DNA of 64,000 nt from Bordetella bronchialis. GTDB taxonomy: Bacteria > Pseudomonadota > Gammaproteobacteria > Burkholderiales > Burkholderiaceae_B. Location of the stretch: NCBI RefSeq assembly GCF_001676705.1, contig NZ_CP016170.1, positions 806,001 through 870,000 of the forward strand, read 5' to 3'. Shown here piece by piece: positions 1 to 7,638 of this stretch; position 1 is the first letter of the stretch, and the number at the start of each line of letters is the position of its first letter. The notes beneath the pieces were generated by a model. It made no database searches. It had not been told where the DNA came from and worked only from the letters and a program-made list of their open reading frames with translations. Made by a program: the position numbers and the translations under genes.

Positions 1-662
1 CCCACGCTGTCGCCTTCGCCCTGGACCATGGCCAGGAAGGCGGGCGGCATGCCGGCCTCCAGCAGCAGCTGGGCCAGCAGCGCCCCCGTCAGCGGGGTGA
101 AGGCCGAGGGCTTGAGCACGACGGCGTTGCCGGCCGCGTACGCGGGCGCGACCTTGTGCAGCACGGTATTCAGCGGCGAATTGAAAGGCGTGATCGCACA
201 GACGACGCCCACCGGAAAGCGCTGCGTGAAGCCGATGCGGCGATGCGCGCCCGGACTGGCGCCGAAGGGGATCACGTCGCCGACGAGCCGCAGGGCCTCG
301 TCGGCCGACAGGCTCAGGGTCACCATTGCCCGGTCGATTTCGCCATTGGCGTCGGCCAGCGTGAAGCCGGCCTCGGCCACCATCACATCGACCAGGCGCT
401 GGCGGTAGGACGCCATGAGCTCGGCGGCGCGGCGCAGCACCTGCGCGCGATCGTGCGGCGGCGGCGCGCCCCGGTCGGCCGCCGCGCGGGTGACGCGCAC
501 GGCCTCGGCGACCTGCGCGCGCGTGGCGGCGGCGACCTCGGCCACCGGCCGGCCGGTGAACTTGTCGTCGACGACGAAGCGCGGGCCGCCATCCAGCCAG
601 CGTCCGTCGATCAGCGCGCCGGTGGGCGGCAGGCCCTCGATATGCAGGGGTGTTGCGGTCAT
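1..662 (-). CDS. NAD(P)-dependent aldehyde dehydrogenase, N-terminal part
   Basis: The gene reads leftward and is cut by the window edge after about 220 codons. It would oxidise an aldehyde to the acid with NAD(P). The visible part is the N-terminal coenzyme-binding region: a short ID-GRW type opening (residues about 18-22), then the family signature ITPFNSPL followed by KPSAFTPLT, the region that holds the coenzyme-contacting lysine. The catalytic cysteine and glutamate lie outside the window. The ATG at 660-662 is the first in frame with a normal ALDH N-terminus. Two TGAAACGTTA repeats lie upstream and may be its operators. Substrate cannot be told. Confidence 0.85.
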   Translation of the reverse strand, partial: MTATPLHIEGLPPTGALIDGRWLDGGPRFVVDDKFTGRPVAEVAAATRAQVAEAVRVTRAAADRGAPPPHDRAQVLRRAAELMASYRQRLVDVMVAEAGFTLADANGEIDRAMVTLSLSADEALRLVGDVIPFGASPGAHRRIGFTQRFPVGVVCAITPFNSPLNTVLHKVAPAYAAGNAVVLKPSAFTPLTGALLAQLLLEAGMPPAFLAMVQGEGDSV

Positions 663-676
663 GGCGATTCCTTTGG

Positions 677-752
677 TGAAACGTTACTAGTTGCCAGGAT
701 GCTTGTTTAGCAGTTCTCTACGCAGCCTGTGGTGTTTGTCAATGAAACGTTA
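677..752. promoter_or_regulatory. Paired TGAAACGTTA direct repeats upstream of the aldehyde dehydrogenase
   Basis: The 10-mer TGAAACGTTA occurs at 677-686 and again at 743-752, 66 bp apart, each containing the palindrome AACGTT. The stretch is AT-richer than its surroundings and lies just upstream of the leftward aldehyde dehydrogenase. GAAACGTTTC-like sites with a central CG are typical of LacI-family operators, but no LacI gene is visible here. Operator function is inference. Confidence 0.4.
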
Positions 753-924
753 TTTTGAACTGGCTGGGATTATAAGCAGGCGGGAAGGTCGCGCCATCCT
801 GCATGGGTGAACAGGTATTCAGGGAAAGTGAAAATGGCGGGGCGTATGCGCCGGCGCGGCGGTCGGTGCGCGCCGGACCGTCGGCGCGCTGCGGGGGGCG
901 TCGCGCCGGAAAGCCGGGAGACCT

Positions 925-1776
925 TCAGAGGCGGAACTGTTGCCGCAACGTCGCCGCCAGCAGGTCGATGGCCGCCGCCGTGCCGGCGCGGTTGCCGCGC
1001 ATCAGGACGACCTCGTGGTCCATGACGGGAGGAAGCCCGTCCAGGACGCGCATGGCGCCGTCGACCCGTGCGCGGTCCACCAGGGTTACCGCCAGTCCTG
1101 CGTCGACACAGGCTTTTATGGCCTGTGTCGACGCGCTATCCAGCACCACGCGCCACTTCCGTCCGGCGGCATCGAGCGCGGCGGTCATCGCCGCCCGATA
1201 GGGACAGGGCTCGGCGTAGAGGGCCAATGGCAAAGGGACCGTGGGGTCCATCACGAAAGATCGGCCGCCCGCCCAGACGGGCGTCGTCACCGCCAGCAGG
1301 TCCTTGGAGCGGCTCTCGTGCAGCGGTTGCACGACCACCGCCAGATCCAGCTTGCCGCGGGCGACGTGGTCCCGAAGCTTGAAGCTGGGCGCGGTCCGGA
1401 CTTCCAGGACCAGGTTCGGCGAGGTGGCGGAGAACCCGGGCAGGATGTCGCGTATCACGTGCGCGGCGTATTCATCCGGTATGCCAAGGACGACGCGGCC
1501 GGCCAGCGCCTTCCCATGTATCTCTCCCAGGACGCGGTCGTGTGCCTTGAGGATCTCGCCGGTGCCGGACAAGAGGCGCTTGCCCAGCGTGGTAAGGGTG
1601 ACGGCCTGGTTATCGCGGTCGAACAGCCGGCCGCCGGCGATGGCTTCCAGCCGCTGGATGTGGATGCTGACGGCGGCCGGACTTTTGCTGACCAGTTCGG
1701 CCGCCGCGCGGAACCTTCCCAGCCGCGCCACCGCGTGGAAGGTGCGCAGCAGATCGATATCGAGGACGGTGGACAT
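925..1776 (-). CDS. LysR family transcriptional regulator
   Basis: A 283-residue protein of normal LysR length. Residues about 5-65 form the winged helix-turn-helix (LLRTFHAVARLGRF, then AAVSIHIQRLE and LFDRDNQAVTLTTLG). The rest is a periplasmic-binding-like effector domain. It lies divergent from an EamA-type exporter at 1851, with 74 bp between the starts, so it probably controls that exporter, as in many LysR/efflux pairs. An inverted repeat with LysR-like spacing lies in the gap. The effector is unknown. Confidence 0.88.
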   Translation of the reverse strand: MSTVLDIDLLRTFHAVARLGRFRAAAELVSKSPAAVSIHIQRLEAIAGGRLFDRDNQAVTLTTLGKRLLSGTGEILKAHDRVLGEIHGKALAGRVVLGIPDEYAAHVIRDILPGFSATSPNLVLEVRTAPSFKLRDHVARGKLDLAVVVQPLHESRSKDLLAVTTPVWAGGRSFVMDPTVPLPLALYAEPCPYRAAMTAALDAAGRKWRVVLDSASTQAIKACVDAGLAVTLVDRARVDGAMRVLDGLPPVMDHEVVLMRGNRAGTAAAIDLLAATLRQQFRL

Positions 1777-1798
1777 GATTAAAAACCGTTAAATGACG

Positions 1799-1826
1799 CG
1801 ATCAGTATATTTTGATTTTCTGATCG
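1799..1826. promoter_or_regulatory. Inverted repeat CGATCAG-N14-CTGATCG in the LysR/exporter gap
   Basis: Seven-base arms (CGATCAG at 1799-1805, CTGATCG at 1820-1826) are separated by an AT-rich 14-bp centre, between the divergent starts of the LysR gene and the EamA exporter. Position and symmetry suggest a LysR operator and autoregulatory site. No binding data can be seen. Confidence 0.45.
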
Positions 1827-1850
1827 CCGGGGAGCCGCTAGCCTGACTGG

Positions 1851-2822
1851 ATGACAGGCATGCCCACTTCCCGATCGAAGCCCCGTTTTGCGCCGCGCCG
1901 GCGCGCCCGCGTGCCGCTGCCGGTGCTGGAAGCATTGATGGTGCTCGCCTGGAGCTCGGGCTTCGTCGGAATGCGGTTCTCCGCCGATTACGCACCCGTA
2001 TTCCTGGTCATCCTCTGGCGGCTTGTCGCGCTTGTCCTCCTCTTGTTTCCACTGGTCGCGCGCGAGATCCGGCATGCGCCCTGGCCGCTGCTGATACGGC
2101 AGTCGCTGGTGGGCGTGCTGGCCGTGGCCGGGTATCTGGCCGGGGTGTCCAAGGGCATCGAGGCGGGCGTGCCCACGGGTCTGGCCGCGCTCGTGGCGGA
2201 CCTGGTGCCGGCAGGAACCGTACTGATCGCCAGCTGCATCTTTCGCCAGCGCAACCCCGCGGGCGTCTGGGGCGGACTGGCGCTGGGGCTGGCCGGCACG
2301 CTGCTGGTCTGCCGCGACGTCATCGCGGTGGGCAGCGCGCCGGCATGGGCCTATGTACTGCCCGTCGCGGGCATGATGTCGCTGGCGCTCGCGACCGTCT
2401 GGCAGCAGCGGTCGTCGCCGGGCCAGAGCGGCTTGAGTCCCCTGGCCATGCTGTGGCTGCAAAGCCTGGTGTCCTGCCCGGTGTTCGCCGGCCTGCAGGC
2501 CGCGCAGGGTAGCGTCTGGCCTATCCCGTCGGGCGGCTTCGCGGCCAGTGTCGCGTGGACGGCGGTCTTCGCGACGCTGGGCGGCTACGGCCTGTATTGG
2601 GCATGCCTGCGCCGATCCTCTCCGGCCCGCGTGACCGGCGTCCTCTTCCTGAGTCCGCCCGTCACGCTGGTCTGGGCGTGGGCGATGTTCGGCGAGCCGC
2701 TGTCCTGGACGATACTGGCCGGCACCGCGATCTCCGGATCGGGCGTGTGGTTCATGCGGGCCGGGGAGGGCGGCGGCCGCTCCCCGCTCCGGCAGGCACG
2801 GCAGTCGCAGGGACAGGTTTGA
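1851..2822 (+). CDS. EamA/DMT family inner-membrane transporter
   Basis: A 323-residue protein with about ten hydrophobic segments, the expected size for the drug/metabolite transporter superfamily. The first segment carries the typical LAWSSGFVGMRF pattern, and the two halves (about 25-160 and 170-310) look like the duplicated EamA domain. The second half has the typical FLSPPVTLVWAW segment followed by FGEPLSW. Substrate is unknown; family members export amino acids, metabolites or drugs. It is divergent from a LysR gene. The start at 1851 has no clear ribosome site, and the ATG at 1860 is an alternative. Confidence 0.85.
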   Translation: MTGMPTSRSKPRFAPRRRARVPLPVLEALMVLAWSSGFVGMRFSADYAPVFLVILWRLVALVLLLFPLVAREIRHAPWPLLIRQSLVGVLAVAGYLAGVSKGIEAGVPTGLAALVADLVPAGTVLIASCIFRQRNPAGVWGGLALGLAGTLLVCRDVIAVGSAPAWAYVLPVAGMMSLALATVWQQRSSPGQSGLSPLAMLWLQSLVSCPVFAGLQAAQGSVWPIPSGGFAASVAWTAVFATLGGYGLYWACLRRSSPARVTGVLFLSPPVTLVWAWAMFGEPLSWTILAGTAISGSGVWFMRAGEGGGRSPLRQARQSQGQV

Positions 2823-2847
2823 CAATAATCTTATATGCCCGTAATGT
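2819..2847 (+). promoter_or_regulatory. Sigma-70-like promoter for the MarR gene
   Basis: A perfect -35 hexamer TTGACA (2819-2824) overlaps the stop of the EamA gene. It is followed after 17 bp by TAATGT (2842-2847), a 4/6 match to the -10. The MarR start lies 29 bp further on. This suggests that the MarR gene has its own promoter, although it directly follows the exporter. Confidence 0.55.
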
Positions 2848-2875
2848 TGCCGGGAACCGCTTCTTTCCGCATGCC

Positions 2876-3313
2876 ATGGGCGACACCATTCCACCCGGCG
2901 TCTGCAACAACACGGCGCTACGCAAAGCCACCCGCAGCGTGACCCGCTTCTACGACGCGCATCTCGCGCGTACCGGCTTGCGCAGCACGCAGTACGCGAT
3001 CCTGAGCCTGTTGGCCAATCGGGGTTCGGCGACGATGGCCGAACTGGCTGCCGCACTCTGCATGGACAGGGCTACCATGGGGCACAACCTGCGACCGCTC
3101 GAGCGCGATGGACTGCTGACCATCCGGATAGGCCAGCACGACCGGCGCGCCCGCGATGTCGCGCTGACCGCACGGGGCGCCGCCCTGGAAAAGCAGGGCA
3201 GGGCCGCCTGGCGCACCGCCCAGGCAGGCTTCGAAGCCGCCTTCGGCGCCCAGGACGCGCAAGCCATGCGCCAGCTCATGGCGCGGATCGTCGACTTGGA
3301 CCTGCCTGTCTGA
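2876..3313 (+). CDS. MarR family transcriptional regulator
   Basis: About 145 residues, the usual MarR length. The N-terminal helix (ALRKATRSVTRFYDAHL) is followed by the winged helix: AELAAALCMDRATMGHNLRPLERDGLL as the helix-turn-helix, and QHDRRARDVALTARG as the wing with the family's D-x-R-x2-R pattern. The start was set at 2876 because the open frame further upstream lies inside the exporter gene and has no MarR-like sequence. A good promoter precedes it. Target and ligand are unknown. Confidence 0.85.
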   Translation: MGDTIPPGVCNNTALRKATRSVTRFYDAHLARTGLRSTQYAILSLLANRGSATMAELAAALCMDRATMGHNLRPLERDGLLTIRIGQHDRRARDVALTARGAALEKQGRAAWRTAQAGFEAAFGAQDAQAMRQLMARIVDLDLPV

Positions 3314-3326
3314 TCTTCCCTCGCTC

Positions 3327-3357
3327 GCATCGCCAGCCGCGTCCGTACTGGCGATGC
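3327..3357. terminator. 10-bp perfect hairpin after the MarR gene
   Basis: GCATCGCCAG (3327-3336) and CTGGCGATGC (3348-3357) form a perfect 10-bp stem with an 11-nt loop, just after the MarR stop and before the next start. There is no T run, so it could be a weak terminator or an operator. Confidence 0.4.
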
Positions 3358-3390
3358 CATCCCACCGTATACGGGCATATAAGGCTTTCT

Positions 3391-3891
3391 ATGCGATCTA
3401 CCGTTCCGCAAATGGCGCTTGCCGCCGGGCTGGCCGCTGTCCTGGCGGTGTCGGCTCCCCCCGCCCAAGCGGCGGCCAGCGGCTTCGACGCCAGGGACCG
3501 CGATGCCGTTCGCGCGGTCTTCCTGGCGCAGGCGGCGGCCGCCACCGCGCACGATCTCCAGGCCTTCGACGCGGTGCTGGTCCATGCCGCGCCCGGACAG
3601 GCCGATCCTGTCGTCTTCGTGGCCCGCGCGTACCAGTTCTGGGGCCGCCCGGCGCTGCTGGCGCACTTCCAGGAAACATTCAAGGGCGTATGGAAGTTCG
3701 AGCCGGACCGCGATGCCATCCGCATACAGCCCCTGACCGCCGATGCGGCGCAGATCTACGCGCCAACCCGTATCACGCTGGGGCATAAGCCCGAGGACGC
3801 GCGCAGCGCTTCCTTCCTTGTCTATGAAACGGCCATCCGTACACCGCAAGGTTGGCGGATCGCGTCCATCGTTCCGGTGCCGGCGCAATGA
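3391..3891 (+). CDS. Secreted NTF2/SnoaL-like protein
   Basis: A 166-residue protein with a clear Sec signal peptide (MRSTVPQ, hydrophobic stretch, cleavage near AQA-AA at about residues 25-27). The mature part has the layout of the NTF2-like/DUF4440 fold: RDAVRAVFLAQAAAATAHDLQAFDAVL as the opening helices, then strands ending in GWRIASIVPVP, a typical C-terminal strand of such proteins. The family includes small cone-shaped enzymes and binding proteins, so no reaction can be assigned. It stands alone between the MarR gene and a secreted beta-propeller. Confidence 0.65.
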   Translation: MRSTVPQMALAAGLAAVLAVSAPPAQAAASGFDARDRDAVRAVFLAQAAAATAHDLQAFDAVLVHAAPGQADPVVFVARAYQFWGRPALLAHFQETFKGVWKFEPDRDAIRIQPLTADAAQIYAPTRITLGHKPEDARSASFLVYETAIRTPQGWRIASIVPVPAQ

Positions 3892-4028
3892 CTGGCGTCG
3901 GAATGGCGACAACAGCCCGGGTCCGTTGGCCCTGGGCCAGGACGGCGCCGGTCCACCGGTCCACCCGGTCCGGCGTGGGCCGGCGTACGTGCGGCCGCCC
4001 GTCGGCCGCCATGAAGGAGTTTCCGGTT

Positions 4029-4934
4029 ATGCGTATCCCTCGATTGTTCCGCCACATCGGCCACAGCCTGCTGCTGGTGCTGGCTATCGCGACCTCGGCC
4101 CGGGCGGCGGGAGATTTCACGCGCTACGCCGCGGGCCTGCAGTTTCCCGAAGGCACCGTGTTCGCCGGCGATGAGCTGTATTTCGTGGACTACGGCGCGT
4201 CTTCGGTGCTGCGGCTGGCCGGCGGGCAGGCCGTTCTGGCATGGTCCATTCCGGGCTGCGGCGCCAACGGCCTGCTGCCCTTCGCCGATGCGATGCTGGT
4301 TGCCTGCTACGACGGCGGCGCGTTCGAGCTGCGCGGGATGGACGGCAGCTTGCGCAAGGTCATCGACCGCGATAGCGACGGCCAGCCGCTGGACCGCCCC
4401 AACGACCTGGCCGCCGATGGCCATGGCGGCGCATATGTCACCGCGTCGGGGGGCGACGGCACGCCGGGTCGCCTGTACCACCTGGATGCCACGCTGGATC
4501 ATGTTGTGCGCGTGGCCGACGGCATCCGGAACGCGAACGGGGTCGCGCTGTCGCCCGACGGCAGCGTGCTGTACCTGGGCGAGAGCGCAACCGACACCGT
4601 CTGGCGCTACGACGTGGCGCCGGATGGCACGCTGTCCGGGAAACGGGAATTCCTGCGGCTGGACGAACGCCTTTCCGGGTCCGGCCGCCATACGCCGGAT
4701 GGCTTGCGGACCGACGCGGCCGGCCGTCTTTTCGTCAGCCTGTACAACGGCGATGGCTTCGCCGTCTTCGCGCCCGACGGCGCGCTGCTGGCCACGCGCA
4801 GCGTGCCCGGCAGCCATCACTCCAATCTGGCGATCTCCCCGGACGGGAAATGGGTCTACGGCACGATAGACGATGCCGTCGGGGCCCTGTATCGCGTGCC
4901 CAATCCGGTGGCGCGGCAGGCCGGGCACTCCTGA
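4029..4934 (+). CDS. Secreted SMP-30/gluconolactonase-like beta-propeller protein
   Basis: About 301 residues. The signal peptide (RHIGHSLLLVLAIATSARAA) is followed by a six-bladed propeller with typical strand patterns: LQFPEGTVF, DRPNDLAADGHGGAYVT, NGVALSPDGSVLYLGES, TPDGLRTDAAGRLFVSLYNG and NLAISPDGKWVYGT. The N-D and D-G turns match metal-binding positions of SMP-30/lactonase enzymes. It probably acts in the periplasm on a lactone or sugar derivative; the substrate is unknown. The start at 4029 is preferred over 4011 because AAGGAG lies 9 bp before it. Confidence 0.75.
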   Translation: MRIPRLFRHIGHSLLLVLAIATSARAAGDFTRYAAGLQFPEGTVFAGDELYFVDYGASSVLRLAGGQAVLAWSIPGCGANGLLPFADAMLVACYDGGAFELRGMDGSLRKVIDRDSDGQPLDRPNDLAADGHGGAYVTASGGDGTPGRLYHLDATLDHVVRVADGIRNANGVALSPDGSVLYLGESATDTVWRYDVAPDGTLSGKREFLRLDERLSGSGRHTPDGLRTDAAGRLFVSLYNGDGFAVFAPDGALLATRSVPGSHHSNLAISPDGKWVYGTIDDAVGALYRVPNPVARQAGHS

Positions 4935-4966
4935 TGCGAAGGGGCGGGAGAATGTCCGCCACCTTA

Positions 4967-4990
4967 GGCCCGGCCGGGCCAGGCCGGGCC
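4967..4990. terminator. GC hairpin between the propeller gene and tspO
   Basis: GGCCCGGCC (4967-4975) and GGCCGGGCC (4982-4990) form a 9-bp stem with a 6-nt loop, in the short gap before tspO. There is no T tract. It is a plausible partial terminator or messenger-stabilising hairpin. Confidence 0.35.
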
Positions 4991-5006
4991 GCATCGGAGA
5001 CCCTAA

Positions 5007-5510
5007 TTGCCCATCCCGCCCTTTTCCTCGCGACGACAAATACTCGGCCTGGCCGGCTGGCTGGCCACGGGTTTCGTGGCCGGCGCCCTGGGCGCCATCG
5101 CGTCCATGCACGCCGCCGAGTTCTATGCGCAGTTGGCCAAGCCGGACTGGGCGCCCCCCGCCGGGGTCTTCGGTCCGGTCTGGACCGTACTCTATGCGCT
5201 GATGAGCGTTGCCGCGTGGCTGGTTTGGCGCGAGGGCGGTTGGCATGTCCATGCGCGGGCCCTGGGGCTGTTCCTGGTACAGCTCGCCATCAATGCACTA
5301 TGGAGCTGGCTGTTCTTTGCCTGGCACCGCGGCGCGTGGGCCTTCGCGGACATCTGCGTGTTGCTGGTGCTCATCGTCATGACCCTGGCGGCCTTCTGGC
5401 GGGTCCGCGCCCTGGCGGGTGTGCTGCTGATTCCCTACCTGGCATGGGTGGCGTTCGCCAGCGTGCTGTGCTATCGGGTATGGCGGTCGAATCCCCAGCT
5501 GCTGGGCTAG
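5007..5510 (+). CDS. tspO: TspO/MBR family tryptophan-rich sensory protein
   Basis: A 167-residue integral membrane protein with five transmembrane segments, the standard TspO layout. Family marks are KPDWAPPAGVFGPVWTVLYALM in the first loop and second helix, NALWSWLFF in helix 3 (where the family has the N-x-x-W-S-x-x-F-F pattern), and the closing YLAWVAFASVLCYRVWRSN. TspO proteins bind porphyrins and modulate tetrapyrrole or stress responses. The only workable start is TTG at 5007, preceded by GGAG at 4996-4999. A very strong hairpin follows the stop. Confidence 0.88.
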   Translation: MPIPPFSSRRQILGLAGWLATGFVAGALGAIASMHAAEFYAQLAKPDWAPPAGVFGPVWTVLYALMSVAAWLVWREGGWHVHARALGLFLVQLAINALWSWLFFAWHRGAWAFADICVLLVLIVMTLAAFWRVRALAGVLLIPYLAWVAFASVLCYRVWRSNPQLLG

Positions 5511-5528
5511 GCCGGGCTCGGGGCGTAT

Positions 5529-5569
5529 CGCCGCCGGCCACCGCCTGCCAGGGGCGGTGGCCGGCGGCG
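5529..5569. terminator. 17-bp perfect hairpin between convergent tspO and esterase genes
   Basis: Positions 5529-5545 and 5553-5569 are exact reverse complements (17 bp, nearly all G/C) around the 7-nt loop TGCCAGG. It lies between the stop of tspO and the stop of the leftward esterase. It has no T run, but its position and strength suggest a bidirectional transcription stop or 3'-end-protecting structure. Confidence 0.7.
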
Positions 5570-5579
5570 GACCGGGCGC

Positions 5580-6620
5580 TTAGCGCAGGCGGGCACGGAT
5601 TTCGTTTGCCATCTGTGCCAGCGCGGTGCGCGTGACGGCGTCGTCGGCCAGGGCATTGAGCAGGCCGTAGTCATGGATGGTGCCGTTGTAGCGCGTGACC
5701 GTCACTTCGTTGCCGGCGGCGTCCAGCTTGGCGCCGTAGGCTTCGCCTTCATCGCGCAGTACGTCGAACTGCGCGACCTGGACCAGCGCCGGGGGCAGGC
5801 CTTTCAAGTCCTGCAGCGATGCGCGCAAGGGCGAGGCGTACTTTTCGTTGCGCTGCGCTTCGTCGCGGGTATAGGCGTCCCAGAACCAGCGCATCATCGA
5901 GCGGCTCAGGAAGTATCCGTCGGCGAACTCCTTATACGAGCCGGTATTGAAGTTGTGGTCGGTGACGGGCCACAGCAGGCCCTGGAAGCGGATGGCCGGG
6001 CCCTGGCGGTCCTTCGCCATCAGGCTGACCACGGCCGCCATGTTGCCGCCGACGCTATTGCCCACCACGGCCAGGCGGCTGCCATCCACATTGATATCCT
6101 TGCCATGCTGCGCGACCCACTTGGTCGCCGCGTAGGCCTGGTTGATCGCCACGGGGTAGTGCGCCTCCGGCGAGGGCGTGTAGTTCACGAATACCGCCAC
6201 CGCGCCCGACTGCACCACCAGGTCGCGCACCAGCCGCTGGTGCGTGGGGTAGTCGCCCAGGATCCAGCCGCCGCCGTGGAAGAACATGAACACCGGCAGG
6301 GTGCCCGTCGCGCCGGCGGGGCGCACGATGGTCAGCGGTACGGTCAGGCCGTCCTGCGCGATGGTCTTCTCGGACACCTCGATGCCGGACAGGTCCACTT
6401 TCACGCTTTCCTGCGCACCGACCAGCACCGCCCGCGCCTTCTCGGGCGACAGGGTCTCGATGGTGGGTCCCTTGCTGCTATTCAGCACGTGCAGGAAACC
6501 GGACACCTTGGCGTTGGGATGGAGTTTGGCGTTGTCGCTTCCGGCGGTTCCGGCCGCGACAGCGGCGGTGGACAGGCTGGCGGCCAGGCTGGCGAGGATC
6601 AGTTTCTTGAAGGCTTTCAT
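5580..6620 (-). CDS. Exported alpha/beta hydrolase of the hormone-sensitive-lipase type
   Basis: A 346-residue protein with a Sec signal peptide (MKAFKKLILASLAASLSTAAVAA). It has the HSL oxyanion motif HGGGW starting at His115 and a nucleophile motif GNSVGG with Ser189, where the family usually has GDSAGG. Asp near VAQFDVLRDEGEAY and His in GTIHDYGL complete the triad. It should hydrolyse carboxylic esters in the periplasm. The TetR gene lies just upstream on the same strand, and the promoter holds a 20-bp perfect palindrome matching one before tetR, so this esterase is probably the TetR target. Confidence 0.85.
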   Translation of the reverse strand: MKAFKKLILASLAASLSTAAVAAGTAGSDNAKLHPNAKVSGFLHVLNSSKGPTIETLSPEKARAVLVGAQESVKVDLSGIEVSEKTIAQDGLTVPLTIVRPAGATGTLPVFMFFHGGGWILGDYPTHQRLVRDLVVQSGAVAVFVNYTPSPEAHYPVAINQAYAATKWVAQHGKDINVDGSRLAVVGNSVGGNMAAVVSLMAKDRQGPAIRFQGLLWPVTDHNFNTGSYKEFADGYFLSRSMMRWFWDAYTRDEAQRNEKYASPLRASLQDLKGLPPALVQVAQFDVLRDEGEAYGAKLDAAGNEVTVTRYNGTIHDYGLLNALADDAVTRTALAQMANEIRARLR

Positions 6621-6645
6621 GGCGGTACTCCGTGGATGAATGATT

Positions 6646-6667
6646 CTATCTATCTATAGATAGATAA
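6646..6667. promoter_or_regulatory. TetR operator in the esterase promoter
   Basis: A perfect 20-bp palindrome (6647-6666) of TATC/GATA steps, readable as CTATCTA-N8-TAGATAA, 26 bp before the esterase start. The same half-sites with the same N8 spacing occur at 7339-7360 before the tetR gene. Shared geometry at both promoters is good evidence for an operator of the neighbouring TetR protein. Confidence 0.7.
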
Positions 6668-6743
6668 CTGGGTCTAAAAAAACCTCGCGGCGAGCGAGGC
6701 CGGTACGCGGACCCGCGTACCTTGGTCAAATCCTTGCCGGCGG

Positions 6744-7328
6744 CTATTTCCGGCGGTCTTTCTTGTGGCCGCCTTGCCGTATGCTGGCGACCACATCCTG
6801 CAATCTTGCCTTGGACCCGAACAGCCGTCCCGCCAACACGCTGCCCTGGAAGGCCGCGTACAGCGCGCGCGCGGCGGACCCCAGGTCGCCGCTGACGCGC
6901 AGCGTGCCATCGTCGCGGCCCAGCGCCAGTACGCCTTCCAGCCAGCGTTCGTTGGCCTGGAAGAACGCCTGCACGGCACCCCGGATGTTGTCCGGCAGGG
7001 ATGCGATGTCCGACGCCAGCATGCCGCACAGGCAGATGCGGTCGCCATCGTGCATCAACATCCCGAATGCCTGCGCGTAGGCTTCCAGCTGGCGCGCGGC
7101 GGACTGCTTGCCATCGATGGCGCGTACGTGGCCGAGGACCTCGCTGCTATAGGTGTTGACGGCCTCCAGCACCAGGTCTTCCTTGGTGGGGAAGTAGTAA
7201 TGGATGCTGGAAGTTTTTACGCCCACCAGCGTCGCAAGATCGCGGTAGCTGAAGCCGTTGTACCCGCGGGTCATCAATAGCACCCTGGCGTGGTTCAACA
7301 GCTGTTCGCGGACGGTCGTCGTTTCCAT
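6744..7328 (-). CDS. TetR/AcrR family transcriptional repressor
   Basis: About 194 residues. The N-terminal helix-turn-helix is clear (ARVLLMTRGYNGFSYRDLATLVGV, then SIHYYFPTKEDLV at about residues 14-55). The C-terminal helical part contains DRICLCGMLASDIASLP, a typical segment of this TetR subgroup. The start at 7328 (METTT) is chosen; an ATG three codons upstream (7337) is possible. The gene lies just upstream of the exported esterase on the same strand, and matching palindromes precede both genes, so it probably represses itself and the esterase. Confidence 0.88.
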   Translation of the reverse strand: METTTVREQLLNHARVLLMTRGYNGFSYRDLATLVGVKTSSIHYYFPTKEDLVLEAVNTYSSEVLGHVRAIDGKQSAARQLEAYAQAFGMLMHDGDRICLCGMLASDIASLPDNIRGAVQAFFQANERWLEGVLALGRDDGTLRVSGDLGSAARALYAAFQGSVLAGRLFGSKARLQDVVASIRQGGHKKDRRK

Positions 7329-7338
7329 GGACTGCATT

Positions 7339-7360
7339 CTATCTACTACCAGATAGATAG
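7339..7360. promoter_or_regulatory. TetR autoregulatory operator
   Basis: Inverted repeat CTATCTA (7339-7345) N8 TAGATAG (7354-7360), immediately before the tetR start. It has the same half-sites and spacing as the palindrome in the esterase promoter (6646-6667). Confidence 0.65.
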
Positions 7361-7638
7361 CGCAAGCATTATTTTCGCGCCGGCGCATCGAGCCGGCTTT
7401 CCAGGTCTGGCGGCCCGCGCCACGCATCGTCCGGCCGGGCCGCTGCAAGCGCACACGACGCGACGGCATGCGCGTACCGCCTGCGGTCCCGACGCCGCCG
7501 ATGCGCCAGGCGCGTTGGAACGTGGCACAGCACTTGCTCTTCCTGATCCGCGGTGCGGCATAGGGCCGCATCCGTGCCGCGGCATCCTCGCTGTGAAAAA
7601 GAGGAAATGCCGGGGCGCCATGACATAAGGAGAAATAC
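7361..7638. other. Intergenic stretch between tetR and the small secreted protein
   Basis: The gap between the two divergent genes is 310 bp. Apart from the TetR operator at its left end and the ribosome site AAGGAG at 7627-7632, no gene, repeat or clear hairpin was seen. It should hold the promoter of the rightward small secreted protein, but no convincing -35/-10 pair was found. Confidence 0.5.

Noticed and set aside
1779..3056. A long minus-strand frame across the EamA and MarR genes
   Set aside because: It runs opposite two genes with clear families and ends in low-complexity residues; no domain was seen.
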